In this document: one piece after another, positions 48,076 to 55,979 of the stretch | Position numbering within the stretch: position 1 is the stretch's first letter | Layout: each line of letters starts with the position of its first letter | NCBI GenBank assembly: GCA_031261325.1 | Contig: JAISKH010000027.1 | Coordinates: forward strand, 1 to 64,000 | Source: Oscillospiraceae bacterium | Lineage (GTDB): Bacteria; Bacillota; Clostridia; Oscillospirales; Oscillospiraceae | Length of the DNA: 64,000 nt | Reading direction: 5' to 3' | Notes under the pieces: model-generated | The model's input: the letters and a program-made list of their open reading frames with translations, nothing else | Database searches by the model: none | Told to the model about the DNA's origin: nothing | Program-made: the position numbers and the translations under genes

Positions 48076-48119
48076 ATCGGAAATTCGGGTGCAAATTTGC
48101 ACCCGTAACGTTACCGATA
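48076..48119. repeat. Nested palindrome
   Basis: A perfect 20-bp palindrome CGGGTGCAAATTTGCACCCG (48086-48105) is itself flanked by TATCGG (48076-48081) and CCGATA (about 48114-48119). It lies close after the preceding inverted repeat. Purpose unknown. Confidence 0.75.
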
Positions 48120-48340
48120 AAGCTCCTCTCATGCCGCGCCCTCACATTGATATTGGTATATATTGTGTCTGCAATGCGTGCGCGGCACAATATCGACCTA
48201 TCATATTATCGGGTTTGTGTCGAAAACGGGCGGATTTTGCAAGATTTGAGCATATTATGATTAAGATTGTTTCCCTGTAACTTCGGCGTTTTTTCCGTTT
48301 CTTACATAAGCGTGTCGCGGCGCGAATTTGTACCTGAAGC

Positions 48341-48368
48341 TTGTAATTTTCGGAAGCGGCGGTATACT
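48341..48368 (+). promoter_or_regulatory. Sigma-A-type promoter of the terminase gene
   Basis: TTGTAA (48341-48346), 16 bp, TATACT (48363-48368), 38 bp before the ATG at 48406. The gene is thus an independently transcribed unit. Confidence 0.6.
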
Positions 48369-48405
48369 GCGGCGACGAGTAATTAAAACGCGAACGGAGG
48401 AGCTT

Positions 48406-49755
48406 ATGGACAGAAAAGTCACGATTGATTTGGGGGACGCGAACCCCAAGCAGAGCCTGTTTTATCGCAGCCGCACATTGTACACGGCTTACGGCGGGGC
48501 AAAGGGCGGCGGCAAGACGCACGCCGTGCGCGTCAAGGCTCTGGGCGGCGCGTTGCGGTGGGCGGGCATTAAGATTCTGATTGTGCGGCGCGCCTATCCC
48601 GAGCTTCGGCAGAACCATATCGACCCGATGCTGAAGCTTGTGCCGTCGGAGCTTGCGACGTGGAACGGTACGACGAACGCGCTGTATTTCGTAAACGGTT
48701 CGACAATTAAGTTCGGCAACTTTCAGAGCGGCGCGGGTGAGCGCGTGTATCAGGGGCAGGAGTATGACTGGATTTTTATAGATGAGGCGACGCAGTTCAC
48801 GGAGGGCGAGTTTCGCTATTTGGGCGCGTGCCTGCGCGGAGTTTCGAGCGCGCCGAAGCGGTTTTACCTGACGTGCAACCCCGGCGGGGTCGGGCACGCG
48901 TGGGTCAAGCGGCTGTTTATTGACCGCAGGTTCGAGCGCGGAGAGAACCCCGACGATTATAGCTTCATCTTCGCTTCGGTGGAGGACAACCTGCCGCTGC
49001 TGCGCTCGTCGCCGTCTTACATTTCGATGCTGGAGTCGCTGCCCGACAACCTGATGCGCGCCTATCGGTACGGGGACTGGGACGCGCTGTCCGGCGCGTA
49101 CTTCTCTGAGTTTTCGGCGGAGCGGCACGTTATCGCGCCGATTTCCCTGCCGCGCGGGTGGACGCGTTACCGCGCGTTCGACTACGGGCTGGATATGCTC
49201 GCGTGCTTATGGGTGGCTGTCGAGCCGAACGGGCGGAGCTACGTTTACCGCGAGCTGAAAGTCGCGGGGCTTGTCGTTTCGGAGGCGGCGCGGCTGATGC
49301 GCGACATGACGGGCGAGACAATCGCGATTACATACGCGCCGCCCGATATGTGGAGCCGACAGAAGGACACGGGGCGGACAATGGCGGAGCTTTTCGCGCA
49401 GGGCGGCATACCGATTGCGCGCGCCTCGTCAAGCCGCGTGCACGGGCACATGCAAATTAAAGAAGCGTTGCGGGACATGGACGACGGGCAACCCGCCCTG
49501 CTGTTCTTCGGCGACTGCAAATGCACGGCGAGCGACCTCGCGGCGATTCAGAGCGACGCGCGTAACCCGAATGACTGCGCGACAATGCCGCACGACGCGA
49601 CGCACCTTGTGGACGCGCTGCGCTACTACTGCTCGTCGCGCGGGGCGGCTATGGGCGCGTCCGCCGCCGTGCCGATTGCCGCGTCGGATTCGGACGGCGG
49701 AGACTTTGGCGGAGCTGGTGCGGCGCGTTGGGACCTCGGGACATTTTTGCTGTAG
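48406..49755 (+). CDS. Orphan phage terminase large subunit
   Basis: A 449-residue terminase ATPase/nuclease of the TerL (Terminase_3/6) type. Walker A TAYGGAKGGGKTHAVRVKAL, Walker B WIFIDEATQF, coupling motif YLTCNPGG, and nuclease acidic residues in RAFDYGLDM, near TYAPPDMWS and in HDATHLVDALRYY are visible. The reading frame is full-length and undamaged. GGAGG precedes the ATG. There are no portal, capsid, protease, small terminase or tail genes around it; the next genes are sporulation genes. It is either a remnant kept by chance or a domesticated DNA-translocating ATPase. A possible partner is the sigma-like gene across the palindromes. Confidence 0.9.
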   Translation: MDRKVTIDLGDANPKQSLFYRSRTLYTAYGGAKGGGKTHAVRVKALGGALRWAGIKILIVRRAYPELRQNHIDPMLKLVPSELATWNGTTNALYFVNGSTIKFGNFQSGAGERVYQGQEYDWIFIDEATQFTEGEFRYLGACLRGVSSAPKRFYLTCNPGGVGHAWVKRLFIDRRFERGENPDDYSFIFASVEDNLPLLRSSPSYISMLESLPDNLMRAYRYGDWDALSGAYFSEFSAERHVIAPISLPRGWTRYRAFDYGLDMLACLWVAVEPNGRSYVYRELKVAGLVVSEAARLMRDMTGETIAITYAPPDMWSRQKDTGRTMAELFAQGGIPIARASSSRVHGHMQIKEALRDMDDGQPALLFFGDCKCTASDLAAIQSDARNPNDCATMPHDATHLVDALRYYCSSRGAAMGASAAVPIAASDSDGGDFGGAGAARWDLGTFLL

Positions 49756-49838
49756 CGGCGGTTCGGCGGGACTTCCCCGCATAAACGTGCGGTCAGGCAA
49801 ATATAAATGTTATATCAACACATTCGGGAGGGTTTATT

Positions 49839-50126
49839 ATGCCATACGAGGAAAAATATAAGGCGCCGGAGACGCCGCACAACATCATCATGGAGAATCG
49901 CCGCCGCGTCTCCGTGTCGGGCGCGCTCGACGTTGAGAGCTTCGACGAGAACGAGATTATCATGTCCACGTCGCAGGGCGTTCTGTTCATTCGCGGGAGC
50001 GACCTGCGCATCGGCAAGCTGAGTCTCGACACGGGCGACGTTGCGATTGAGGGGCAAATCTCCAAGCTCGAATACGAGGACGAGCCGAAGGTTTCCGTCG
50101 GACTGTTCGGCAGGTTCTTTAAGTAG
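49839..50126 (+). CDS. yabP: Sporulation protein YabP
   Basis: A 95-residue cytoplasmic protein of the YabP/YqfC family needed for spore coat or cortex assembly. Characteristic are PHNIIMENRRRVSVSGALDV, ESFDENEIIMSTSQGVLFI (with RGSDLRIGKLSLDTG), and a final IEGQISKLEYED. GGGAGGG precedes the ATG. It is followed by yabQ 2 bp later. It should be made in the mother cell under sigma-E; TATAAATGTTATAT stretches occur upstream, but I cannot verify a sigma-E promoter. Confidence 0.95.
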   Translation: MPYEEKYKAPETPHNIIMENRRRVSVSGALDVESFDENEIIMSTSQGVLFIRGSDLRIGKLSLDTGDVAIEGQISKLEYEDEPKVSVGLFGRFFK

Positions 50127-50128
50127 CG

Positions 50129-50845
50129 ATGGAGCTGCCGGTTTCCGAACAGCTCTTTGAGGCGGCGGCGGCACTCGCTTTCGGCGTCGCCGCCGGTTTG
50201 CTGTATGATTTCCTGCGCGTCGTGCGCTCACGGGTGAACACAAAGTCTGTGACGGCTCTGGCGGACTTTGTGTTCGTCTCCGCAACGGGTGTCGCGTTAT
50301 TTTTGCTCGGTTTGGGCGTTGGCGGCGGGCGGCAGCGATTATTCATGCTCGCGCTCGCAATACTGGGCGCGGTACTATATTTTGTGTCGCTGTCCAAGCC
50401 GTGCCGCTATCTGTTGGAGGGCGTTGCCGACGTTCTGATGTTGCTGCTGTTTTTGATAACGCGCCCAATGGTGTTCGCTTGGGCGGGCGCGAAAAAAATT
50501 GGCATTTTTGCAAAAAAGCTCTTTATTTCCAGTACGAAATGGTTTATAATACGATATGAAAGCGAAGTTTTGCCATGGGCGCGCGCGTTTGCAGCGTCAC
50601 GGCGAGACAAAAAAGCGCGGCGCAAGCTTGAGCGTAGCGCGCAAAAACGGGCAACATCAAATAACGCGGCGGGTCGCATCGGACATGTCGTTAACGGCGA
50701 AAGGAGCCAAAACCATGAGGAGACGGGCGAGCAGAATTACCAAGCTGGTGCTTATACTGGCGGTAGTGTGCGCTATATGGTCAATCGTTCAGCTGCGCGT
50801 CAAGATTCAGGTTGCGCAGGAAACAAAGATAGCAATCATGGCTGA
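50129..50845 (+). CDS. yabQ: Spore cortex protein YabQ with long overlapping tail
   Basis: A 238-residue protein. Residues 1-150 are the YabQ part: an N-terminal LFEAAAALAFGVAAGLLYDF, about four membrane segments, and RYLLEGVADVLMLLLFLITR. YabQ is required for cortex formation. The C-terminal ~85 residues are hydrophilic and basic, then low-complexity. The last 131 bp overlap the divIC gene in another frame, which suggests that the original stop was lost and the gene extended. ATG 2 bp after the yabP stop. Confidence 0.85.
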   Translation: MELPVSEQLFEAAAALAFGVAAGLLYDFLRVVRSRVNTKSVTALADFVFVSATGVALFLLGLGVGGGRQRLFMLALAILGAVLYFVSLSKPCRYLLEGVADVLMLLLFLITRPMVFAWAGAKKIGIFAKKLFISSTKWFIIRYESEVLPWARAFAASRRDKKARRKLERSAQKRATSNNAAGRIGHVVNGERSQNHEETGEQNYQAGAYTGGSVRYMVNRSAARQDSGCAGNKDSNHG

Positions 50846-50981
50846 GGTCGCCGTGCTTGACGAGGAGAACGCGCGGTTAACTTACCTGCTGAACAACAAG
50901 GATAACCCCGAGGTCAAGGCGGAGATTGCGCGGACGGAGCTTGGTATGCAGCTGCCGGGAGAAAAGACTTTCAGGGATTAG
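50715..50981 (+). CDS. divIC: Septum formation initiator DivIC
   Basis: An 88-residue single-pass membrane protein. The N-terminal RRRASRITKLVLILAVVCAI is the cytoplasmic tail and membrane helix, followed by a coiled coil (QETKIAIMAEVAVLDEENAR, then LTYLLNNKDN) and ending in ARTELGMQLPGEKTF, the FtsB/DivIC-type tail. It acts with FtsL and DivIB in the divisome. AAGGAG at 50701-50706 precedes the ATG. Its start lies inside yabQ (131-bp overlap). Order yabP-yabQ-divIC-yabR is as in Bacillus and Clostridia. Confidence 0.9.
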   Translation: MRRRASRITKLVLILAVVCAIWSIVQLRVKIQVAQETKIAIMAEVAVLDEENARLTYLLNNKDNPEVKAEIARTELGMQLPGEKTFRD

Positions 50982-51081
50982 CTTTAGCGGTCTTGCGCGT
51001 TTTTAATCTTGCGACTAATTTCGCGCACATAAAATAAAGAATACAAATTATATATATTTACGTTTAGAGAGGGATAGTTCT

Positions 51082-51636
51082 TTGGATTTGGAAATTGGCA
51101 CAGTACTGACCGGAAAGGTCAACGGCATCACCAAGTTCGGCGCGTTCGTTTCAATCTCCCCCGGCAAGTCGGGGCTTGTGCACATCTCGGAAATCGCGAA
51201 TACATATGTCAATGACATTCACGACTACTTGACCGAGGGACAAGAGGTCACGGTCAAGATAATCGGCATTGACGCGGCGGGTAAGGTCAACCTGTCGATT
51301 AAAGCCGCGCTGCCCCCCGCTCCACCGCGCGAAAACACGCAGCGTGAGGGCGGCAATCGCGACGGCGGCGGCAATCGCGACGGCGGCTATGTCCCGCGCG
51401 AGAATCGCGGGTATCGTGACGGCGGCAACCGTGACGGCGGCAATCGCGACGGCGGTTATGTCCAGCGCGACAATCGCGGTGCGCGTGACGGCGGTTATAC
51501 GCCGCGCGAAAGCGCGCCTGTTGAGGTCACGTTTGAGGACAAGCTTAAACGCTTTATGGCAGACTCGGACACGAAGATGTCGGGGCTGAAGCAGTTCTCC
51601 GACAAGAAGTCGGCGCGTCGGCGCAGCACGAAATAA
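51082..51636 (+). CDS. yabR: S1-domain RNA-binding protein with RDGG repeats (YabR-like)
   Basis: A 184-residue protein starting at TTG with AGAGGG upstream. Residues 1-75 are one S1 domain (LEIGTVLTGKVNGITKFGAF, VHISEIANTYVNDIHDYLTE, VKIIGIDAAGKVNLSIKA). Residues ~85-150 are Gly/Arg/Asn-rich with many NRDGG or YRDGG units, an RGG-like unstructured RNA-binding region. The tail (EDKLKRFMADSDTKMSGLKQ) resembles other clostridial proteins at this locus. Its position after divIC identifies it as YabR-like; its RNA targets are not known. Confidence 0.88.
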   Translation: MDLEIGTVLTGKVNGITKFGAFVSISPGKSGLVHISEIANTYVNDIHDYLTEGQEVTVKIIGIDAAGKVNLSIKAALPPAPPRENTQREGGNRDGGGNRDGGYVPRENRGYRDGGNRDGGNRDGGYVQRDNRGARDGGYTPRESAPVEVTFEDKLKRFMADSDTKMSGLKQFSDKKSARRRSTK

Positions 51637-51746
51637 AGCCGCAAACATAAATCAGCGTCATGGTCGGCGATTGCGCATTTTCGGCGTGGTCGCCGACTTA
51701 TTGAGATTCAGGTCACAGTTATTACGCTGTTATTAAAGGAGTTACT

Positions 51747-52811
51747 ATGGATAAGAAGCCGAAATCCGACGGCAAGGATAAGACGCCCGACTTTTCGGGA
51801 CTGCGTGCCGGCGGGTATATCGACAGCCTGTCAGACTTCGCGGATTTGCTCGGCGTGATTGAAAACGCGGAGCTTGCGGCGCGCGATTTGCAGAAAGAGA
51901 TTGAGGAACTGGACTCGATAAGTCCGCGCCCTACCGCGTCGTCAACGGGCAACAAGATTGAGGTTCCGGCGGTTGAGGAGGCTCCATTGCCTGACCTTGA
52001 CACGCTGCTTGCGGAGCTTGACACGCTCGTCGGGCTGCAACAGATTAAGGACAGCGTGCGCAGTCTTATCAACCTCGTTAAAATCCGCAAGCTGCGGCAG
52101 GACGAGGGGCTGTCCGTGCCGCCGATGTCGCTGCACATGGTGTTCACGGGCAATCCGGGCACGGGCAAAACAACTGTCGCGCGGATACTGTCGGGTTTGT
52201 ACCGCGCAATCGGCGTGCTGAGTAAGGGGCATTTGGTTGAGACGGACAGGCAGGGGCTTGTCGCGGGCTTCGTCGGGCAGACGGCGATTAAGACGGGCGA
52301 GGTCGTGAAGTCCGCGTTCGGCGGCATTCTGTTCATTGACGAGGCGTATTCGCTTTCCCCCGCCGACAATTCCAACGATTTCGGGCGCGAGTCGATTGAG
52401 ACGCTTTTGAAGATGATGGAGGACCACCGCGACGACTTGATTGTGATAGTCGCGGGGTATCAGGAGCTTATGGGGCGGTTCATCGCGTCCAACCCCGGGT
52501 TGCAGTCGCGGTTCAACCGCTACTTTCAGTTTGAGGATTACGGCGGCGACGAGCTTTATTCGATTCTTTTGGGGCTTTGCAAAAAGCACGAATATACGCT
52601 GGGTGAGGAAGCCGACGGTTACGCGAAGCAGCTACTCGACGCGATGTATTTAATGCGCGGGGAGAATTTCGGTAACGCGCGCGACGTGCGCAATTTGTTT
52701 GAGAATGTCGTGGCGGTGCATTCCGACCGCGTGTCCGCGATTGAAACTCCGACGCGCGAGGACCTCACGGTCGTGATGCTTGAGGATATGGAGAAAGCGG
52801 CGTTGATATAA
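51747..52811 (+). CDS. AAA+ ATPase of the SpoVK/CbbX family
   Basis: A 354-residue AAA+ protein. The N-terminal ~95 residues are unique and charged. The ATPase part has MVFTGNPGTGKTTVARIL (Walker A), the pore loop GFVGQTAIKTGEVV, ILFIDEAYSL (Walker B), VIVAGYQELM (sensor 1), and the arginine-finger region SNPGLQSRFNRYFQF. These are diagnostic for SpoVK/CbbX. SpoVK is a stage V sporulation protein of uncertain mechanism. AAAGGAG precedes the ATG. Its position right after the yab cluster supports a sporulation role, although it is 110 bp away and may have its own promoter. Confidence 0.88.
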   Translation: MDKKPKSDGKDKTPDFSGLRAGGYIDSLSDFADLLGVIENAELAARDLQKEIEELDSISPRPTASSTGNKIEVPAVEEAPLPDLDTLLAELDTLVGLQQIKDSVRSLINLVKIRKLRQDEGLSVPPMSLHMVFTGNPGTGKTTVARILSGLYRAIGVLSKGHLVETDRQGLVAGFVGQTAIKTGEVVKSAFGGILFIDEAYSLSPADNSNDFGRESIETLLKMMEDHRDDLIVIVAGYQELMGRFIASNPGLQSRFNRYFQFEDYGGDELYSILLGLCKKHEYTLGEEADGYAKQLLDAMYLMRGENFGNARDVRNLFENVVAVHSDRVSAIETPTREDLTVVMLEDMEKAALI

Positions 52812-53120
52812 TTGTTCGCTGCGTCCCGCCGCGGGGCACTCATCGTCTTTCGTCTTGCGTCGCATTCTGCCGTTCCATATCTGTTATCTATTATCTGTTA
52901 GATGTTATCTACTCCTCGTCCTACGCGGACGGCGCCCCCTTTCTTATGCGAGAAAGGGGGTAAAGCGCACTTAAGAGGGGTAAACCCCTCTTAAGAATCA
53001 CCCCACGAGCTAGGCGCAAACCAAGCTCGGTGCGACGGGCAACAGGTTAAACTTGATAGTGCAAGCTGCCTATCGGCAAGGACATGTGCGGTGCAATCGG
53101 GTTGGCTTTTCGCGAAGCAA
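52811..53120. repeat. Palindromic element, copy F (left part only)
   Basis: It begins close to the SpoVK-like stop codon and follows the left arm of copy D: TCCATATCTGTTATCTATT, hairpin CCCCCTTTCTTATGCGAGAAAGGGGG, hairpin TTAAGAGGGGTAAACCCC, then GCTAGGCGCAAACC and GTGCAAGCTGCCTATCGGC. Homology stops near TTTTCGCGAAGCAAGC, where a strong hairpin replaces the right half. It is a truncated or recombined copy with no gene. Confidence 0.82.
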
Positions 53121-53152
53121 GCCCTCGGCCTACTATGGTCGAGGGCTTGCTT
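53115..53152 (-). terminator. Hairpin at the 3' end of pepV
   Basis: AAGCAAGCCCTCGGCC and GGTCGAGGGCTTGCTT around TACTAT (16-bp stem with one T-G pair). It lies 19 bp beyond the pepV stop and probably terminates that operon; the T tract on the minus strand is weak. Confidence 0.6.
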
Positions 53153-53170
53153 TATACATATGTACTTATG

Positions 53171-54622
53171 TTATCCGCAAATATCCAGTATTGCCTGCGT
53201 GAACATTTTCGCGCTTAGTATCAGTTCGTCAACACCGATGAACTCGTTTGCGCCGTGGATTCGGTTCTCCGTGCCGGGGAACTCCGTGCCGAACGCCACG
53301 CCGCCGGGGATATTGTGCACATATGTAGTGCCGCCGAGCGAGAGACATTCGCCGCGCAGCCCCGTGTAATCCTCGTAAATGCCGAGCAGGGTTTGCACAA
53401 GCGGTGAATCCTGCGGCGTATAATGGCACCGCGTCGCGCTTATGGATTCGAGCTTCAAGCCGTTGTCCCACAAGGCGCGGTCGGTTATACCGTGCAGGTC
53501 GCGCCCGTCGGCGACGGCGGGCGTTCGCGCGTCAAACGTCGCGGTCAGCCCCTCCGCGTCCAGCGTAAGCGTGCCGAAATTGAGGGTCAGCTCGCCCGAC
53601 GCTTCGTCGCTCATGCTTATGCCGATTGCTTCGCCGCGCGTGTCGCCGTGCGGGAAGAGCTTTACGAGCGCGCGGAGCGCGTCCGCCGCCTGACTCCGCG
53701 CGAGCGGGAGTACGTTCAGCAGGGCGAGCAGCGCGGTTTGCGCGTTGTTGCCGTCCCACGGGCGCGAAGCGTGCGCCGCCTTGCCGAGCGCGGTTATGCG
53801 CACAGTCGGTTCGCCGCTCGCGCTCTCGCAGTCCTCGGCTGTGAGTTCAACGCCCGTGCGCTCGGTTAACTTGGCGCAGAGCGCGACAATGCCGGACGGC
53901 GGTAAGCCCTCCACAACCGCGGAAGCGACGCGCGGTACGATGTTCGGCGTATCGCCGCCTGTGATTGACACGACGCGCGGCGTTGCTTCGTTGCCGTTCC
54001 ATTCCGCGCCGAAACGCGCGAGAAAACGCCCTTTTTCAACGTTGACGAGCGGGTAGACCGCGTCGGGCGCGAACACGTATTCGGGCGGCGCGTTCTCTTT
54101 CAGGTATTCGCCGACGTCCACGCAGCCGATTTCCTCCGCAGAGCCGATAATGATTCGCGCGCCGTGAGTTAGCCGCAAATTCAATTGCGGCGCAAGCTCC
54201 CGCGCCGCCAGCATCGCGTACAGGGACGCGATTGCGGGTCCTTTATTATCCGTCGCGCCGCGCCCGTAGATTACGCCGTCGCGCACTTCGCCGACGAACG
54301 GGTCGGAATCCCAACCGTCATGCGCGGCAACCGTGTCCACGTGGACGAGTATGCCGAGCTTCGGGGTCGCGTCCGTCTCCGCGCCCAAGTCCGCCGACAA
54401 CATGCAGTCTTGAAACGTCTCGGTCGCGAACCCGTGCGAGTGCAGCCATTCGCGCGTGAAGTCGAGCGCGGCGGCGGCTCCCGCGCCGTAGGGCTTGCCG
54501 TGCTCCGGCGCGCCCAAAACGCTCTTGATGCCGATTAGTTTAAGCGTGTCATTGACAAGTTCTTCGCCGTGAGCTTCAAACCACGCGTCAATTTGCGCTT
54601 TGTATTCGTTATTTGTCGCCAT
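53171..54622 (-). CDS. pepV: Dipeptidase PepV (M20 family, Sapep type)
   Basis: A 483-residue zinc or manganese dipeptidase that cleaves a range of dipeptides in the cytoplasm. M20 metal-binding motifs are visible: GILVHVDTVAAHDGWDSDPF (His, catalytic Asp), RGATDNKGPAIASLYAM (bridging Asp), GSAEEIGCVD (catalytic Glu), FAPDAVYPLVNVEKG, and a final NRIHGANEFIGVDEL (His). The length is normal for PepV. It follows the M18 aminopeptidase gene with a 14-bp overlap, forming a peptide-degradation operon. Confidence 0.93.
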   Translation of the reverse strand: MATNNEYKAQIDAWFEAHGEELVNDTLKLIGIKSVLGAPEHGKPYGAGAAAALDFTREWLHSHGFATETFQDCMLSADLGAETDATPKLGILVHVDTVAAHDGWDSDPFVGEVRDGVIYGRGATDNKGPAIASLYAMLAARELAPQLNLRLTHGARIIIGSAEEIGCVDVGEYLKENAPPEYVFAPDAVYPLVNVEKGRFLARFGAEWNGNEATPRVVSITGGDTPNIVPRVASAVVEGLPPSGIVALCAKLTERTGVELTAEDCESASGEPTVRITALGKAAHASRPWDGNNAQTALLALLNVLPLARSQAADALRALVKLFPHGDTRGEAIGISMSDEASGELTLNFGTLTLDAEGLTATFDARTPAVADGRDLHGITDRALWDNGLKLESISATRCHYTPQDSPLVQTLLGIYEDYTGLRGECLSLGGTTYVHNIPGGVAFGTEFPGTENRIHGANEFIGVDELILSAKMFTQAILDICG

Positions 54623-55979
54623 AAATCGCCAAAACTCCCTTATACGTCATGTAGCAGTCGAGCTTTGACGCAAGCTCCCACGGCGCGTGCATGGACAGAA
54701 TCGGCACGCCCGCGTCGATTGTCTCAATGTTGCGGTTCGCCATGTATTTCGCGATTGTGCCGCCGCCGCCTTGGTCAACCTTGCCCAGTTCGGCGAGCTG
54801 CCACGCAACGCCGTTTTCGGCGAACAGGCGGCGAATCTTCGCAACCGTCTCCGCCGAAGCGTCGCTCGCGCCCGACTTGCCGCCCGAGCCTGTGAACTTC
54901 ATGATGCCCATGCCGTGATTGATGAATGCGGCGTTGCTCTTTTCGGAAACCTCCGCAAAGTTGGGGTCGAACGCGTTGCACACGTCCGCCGACAGGCAGA
55001 AGGACTTCTCAAACGCTTGCGCCACAAAGCATAATCCGCCCGCAAGGTCGGCGATAAACGTCTCAAACGCGCTTGATTGCATACCGCTCACGCCGTCGGA
55101 GCCGACCTCTTCCTTGTCGGCGAGTATGCAAATCGCGGTTTTTTCCGGCGTTTCAATGTCGAGGAGCGCGCGCAGCTCCGCAAAGGCGCAGGAGCGGTCG
55201 TCGTGCCCGTAGGCGGCGATTATTGAGCGGTCCAGTCCGAGGTCGCGCGCCGCGCCCGCGGGTACGGCTGTCAGCTCCGCCGACAGGAAATCTTCCTCGA
55301 TAATTCCGTACTTCTCGTGCAGGAAATTCAGGACGGTCAGGCGGAAACGGTCGCTGTCCTTTTCGCCGCCCGTGGGTGTGCTGCCCAAAATTATATGGAG
55401 ATTCTCGCCCGTAAACGCTTCGCCGAGCGTTTTTTTGTTTTGGTCGCGCCCTAAGTGGGGAAGTAGGTCAGAAATCATGAATATCGGCTCGTCGTCGCTC
55501 TCGCCGATATTTACGGGCACAACCTCGCCGTTCGCTTTCGCGACTACGCCGTGCAGCGCGAGCGGCAGCGTAACCCATTGGTACTTCTTGATTCCGCCGT
55601 AGTAATGCGTCCGAAAATACGCCATTCCGCCGTCCTCGTAAAGCGGCACCTGCTTCAGGTCAAGGCGCGGCGAATCCACGTGCGCGCCCGCGATGTTCAG
55701 CCCCTCCGTAAGCGGCAGGTTGCCGATGACGGCGAGGAACAACGCCTTGCCGCGCAGGGACTTGTAGACCTTATCGCCGGGCTTTACCTGCGTGCCGCGC
55801 TCATAGGGCACGAAGCCGTGCTCTTCGGCGATGCGTATCGCTTCCGTTACGCTTTCGCGCTCGGTTTTGCCCGCGTTTAGGAAGAGCTTGTACTCCTCCG
55901 CGTATGCGTTCGCGCGCGCAAGCTCCTCCGGCGTAATCGTGTCGTAGATATTGCGCTTCTTGTAAATCAGGTCGCTCAT
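54609..55979 (-). CDS. M18 family aminopeptidase
   Basis: A 456-residue cytosolic metallo-aminopeptidase of family M18 (aspartyl aminopeptidase-like, dodecameric). The diagnostic metal-binding motifs are GAHVDSPRLDLK (His, Asp), a second pair in AYGHDDRSCAF, LADKEEVGSDGVSGMQSS (Glu-Glu), and MHAPWELASKLD (His) at the C-terminus. It acts on N-terminal acidic or neutral residues and so supplies amino acids together with PepV (14-bp overlap). The stop of the gene before it (the TsaC-CoaE fusion at 55980) and its ATG abut. Confidence 0.93.
   Translation of the reverse strand: MSDLIYKKRNIYDTITPEELARANAYAEEYKLFLNAGKTERESVTEAIRIAEEHGFVPYERGTQVKPGDKVYKSLRGKALFLAVIGNLPLTEGLNIAGAHVDSPRLDLKQVPLYEDGGMAYFRTHYYGGIKKYQWVTLPLALHGVVAKANGEVVPVNIGESDDEPIFMISDLLPHLGRDQNKKTLGEAFTGENLHIILGSTPTGGEKDSDRFRLTVLNFLHEKYGIIEEDFLSAELTAVPAGAARDLGLDRSIIAAYGHDDRSCAFAELRALLDIETPEKTAICILADKEEVGSDGVSGMQSSAFETFIADLAGGLCFVAQAFEKSFCLSADVCNAFDPNFAEVSEKSNAAFINHGMGIMKFTGSGGKSGASDASAETVAKIRRLFAENGVAWQLAELGKVDQGGGGTIAKYMANRNIETIDAGVPILSMHAPWELASKLDCYMTYKGVLAIYGDK

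Noticed and set aside
47485-49755. Complete prophage
   Set aside because: Only a terminase and a sigma-like gene are present; no portal, capsid, tail, lysis or integrase genes.
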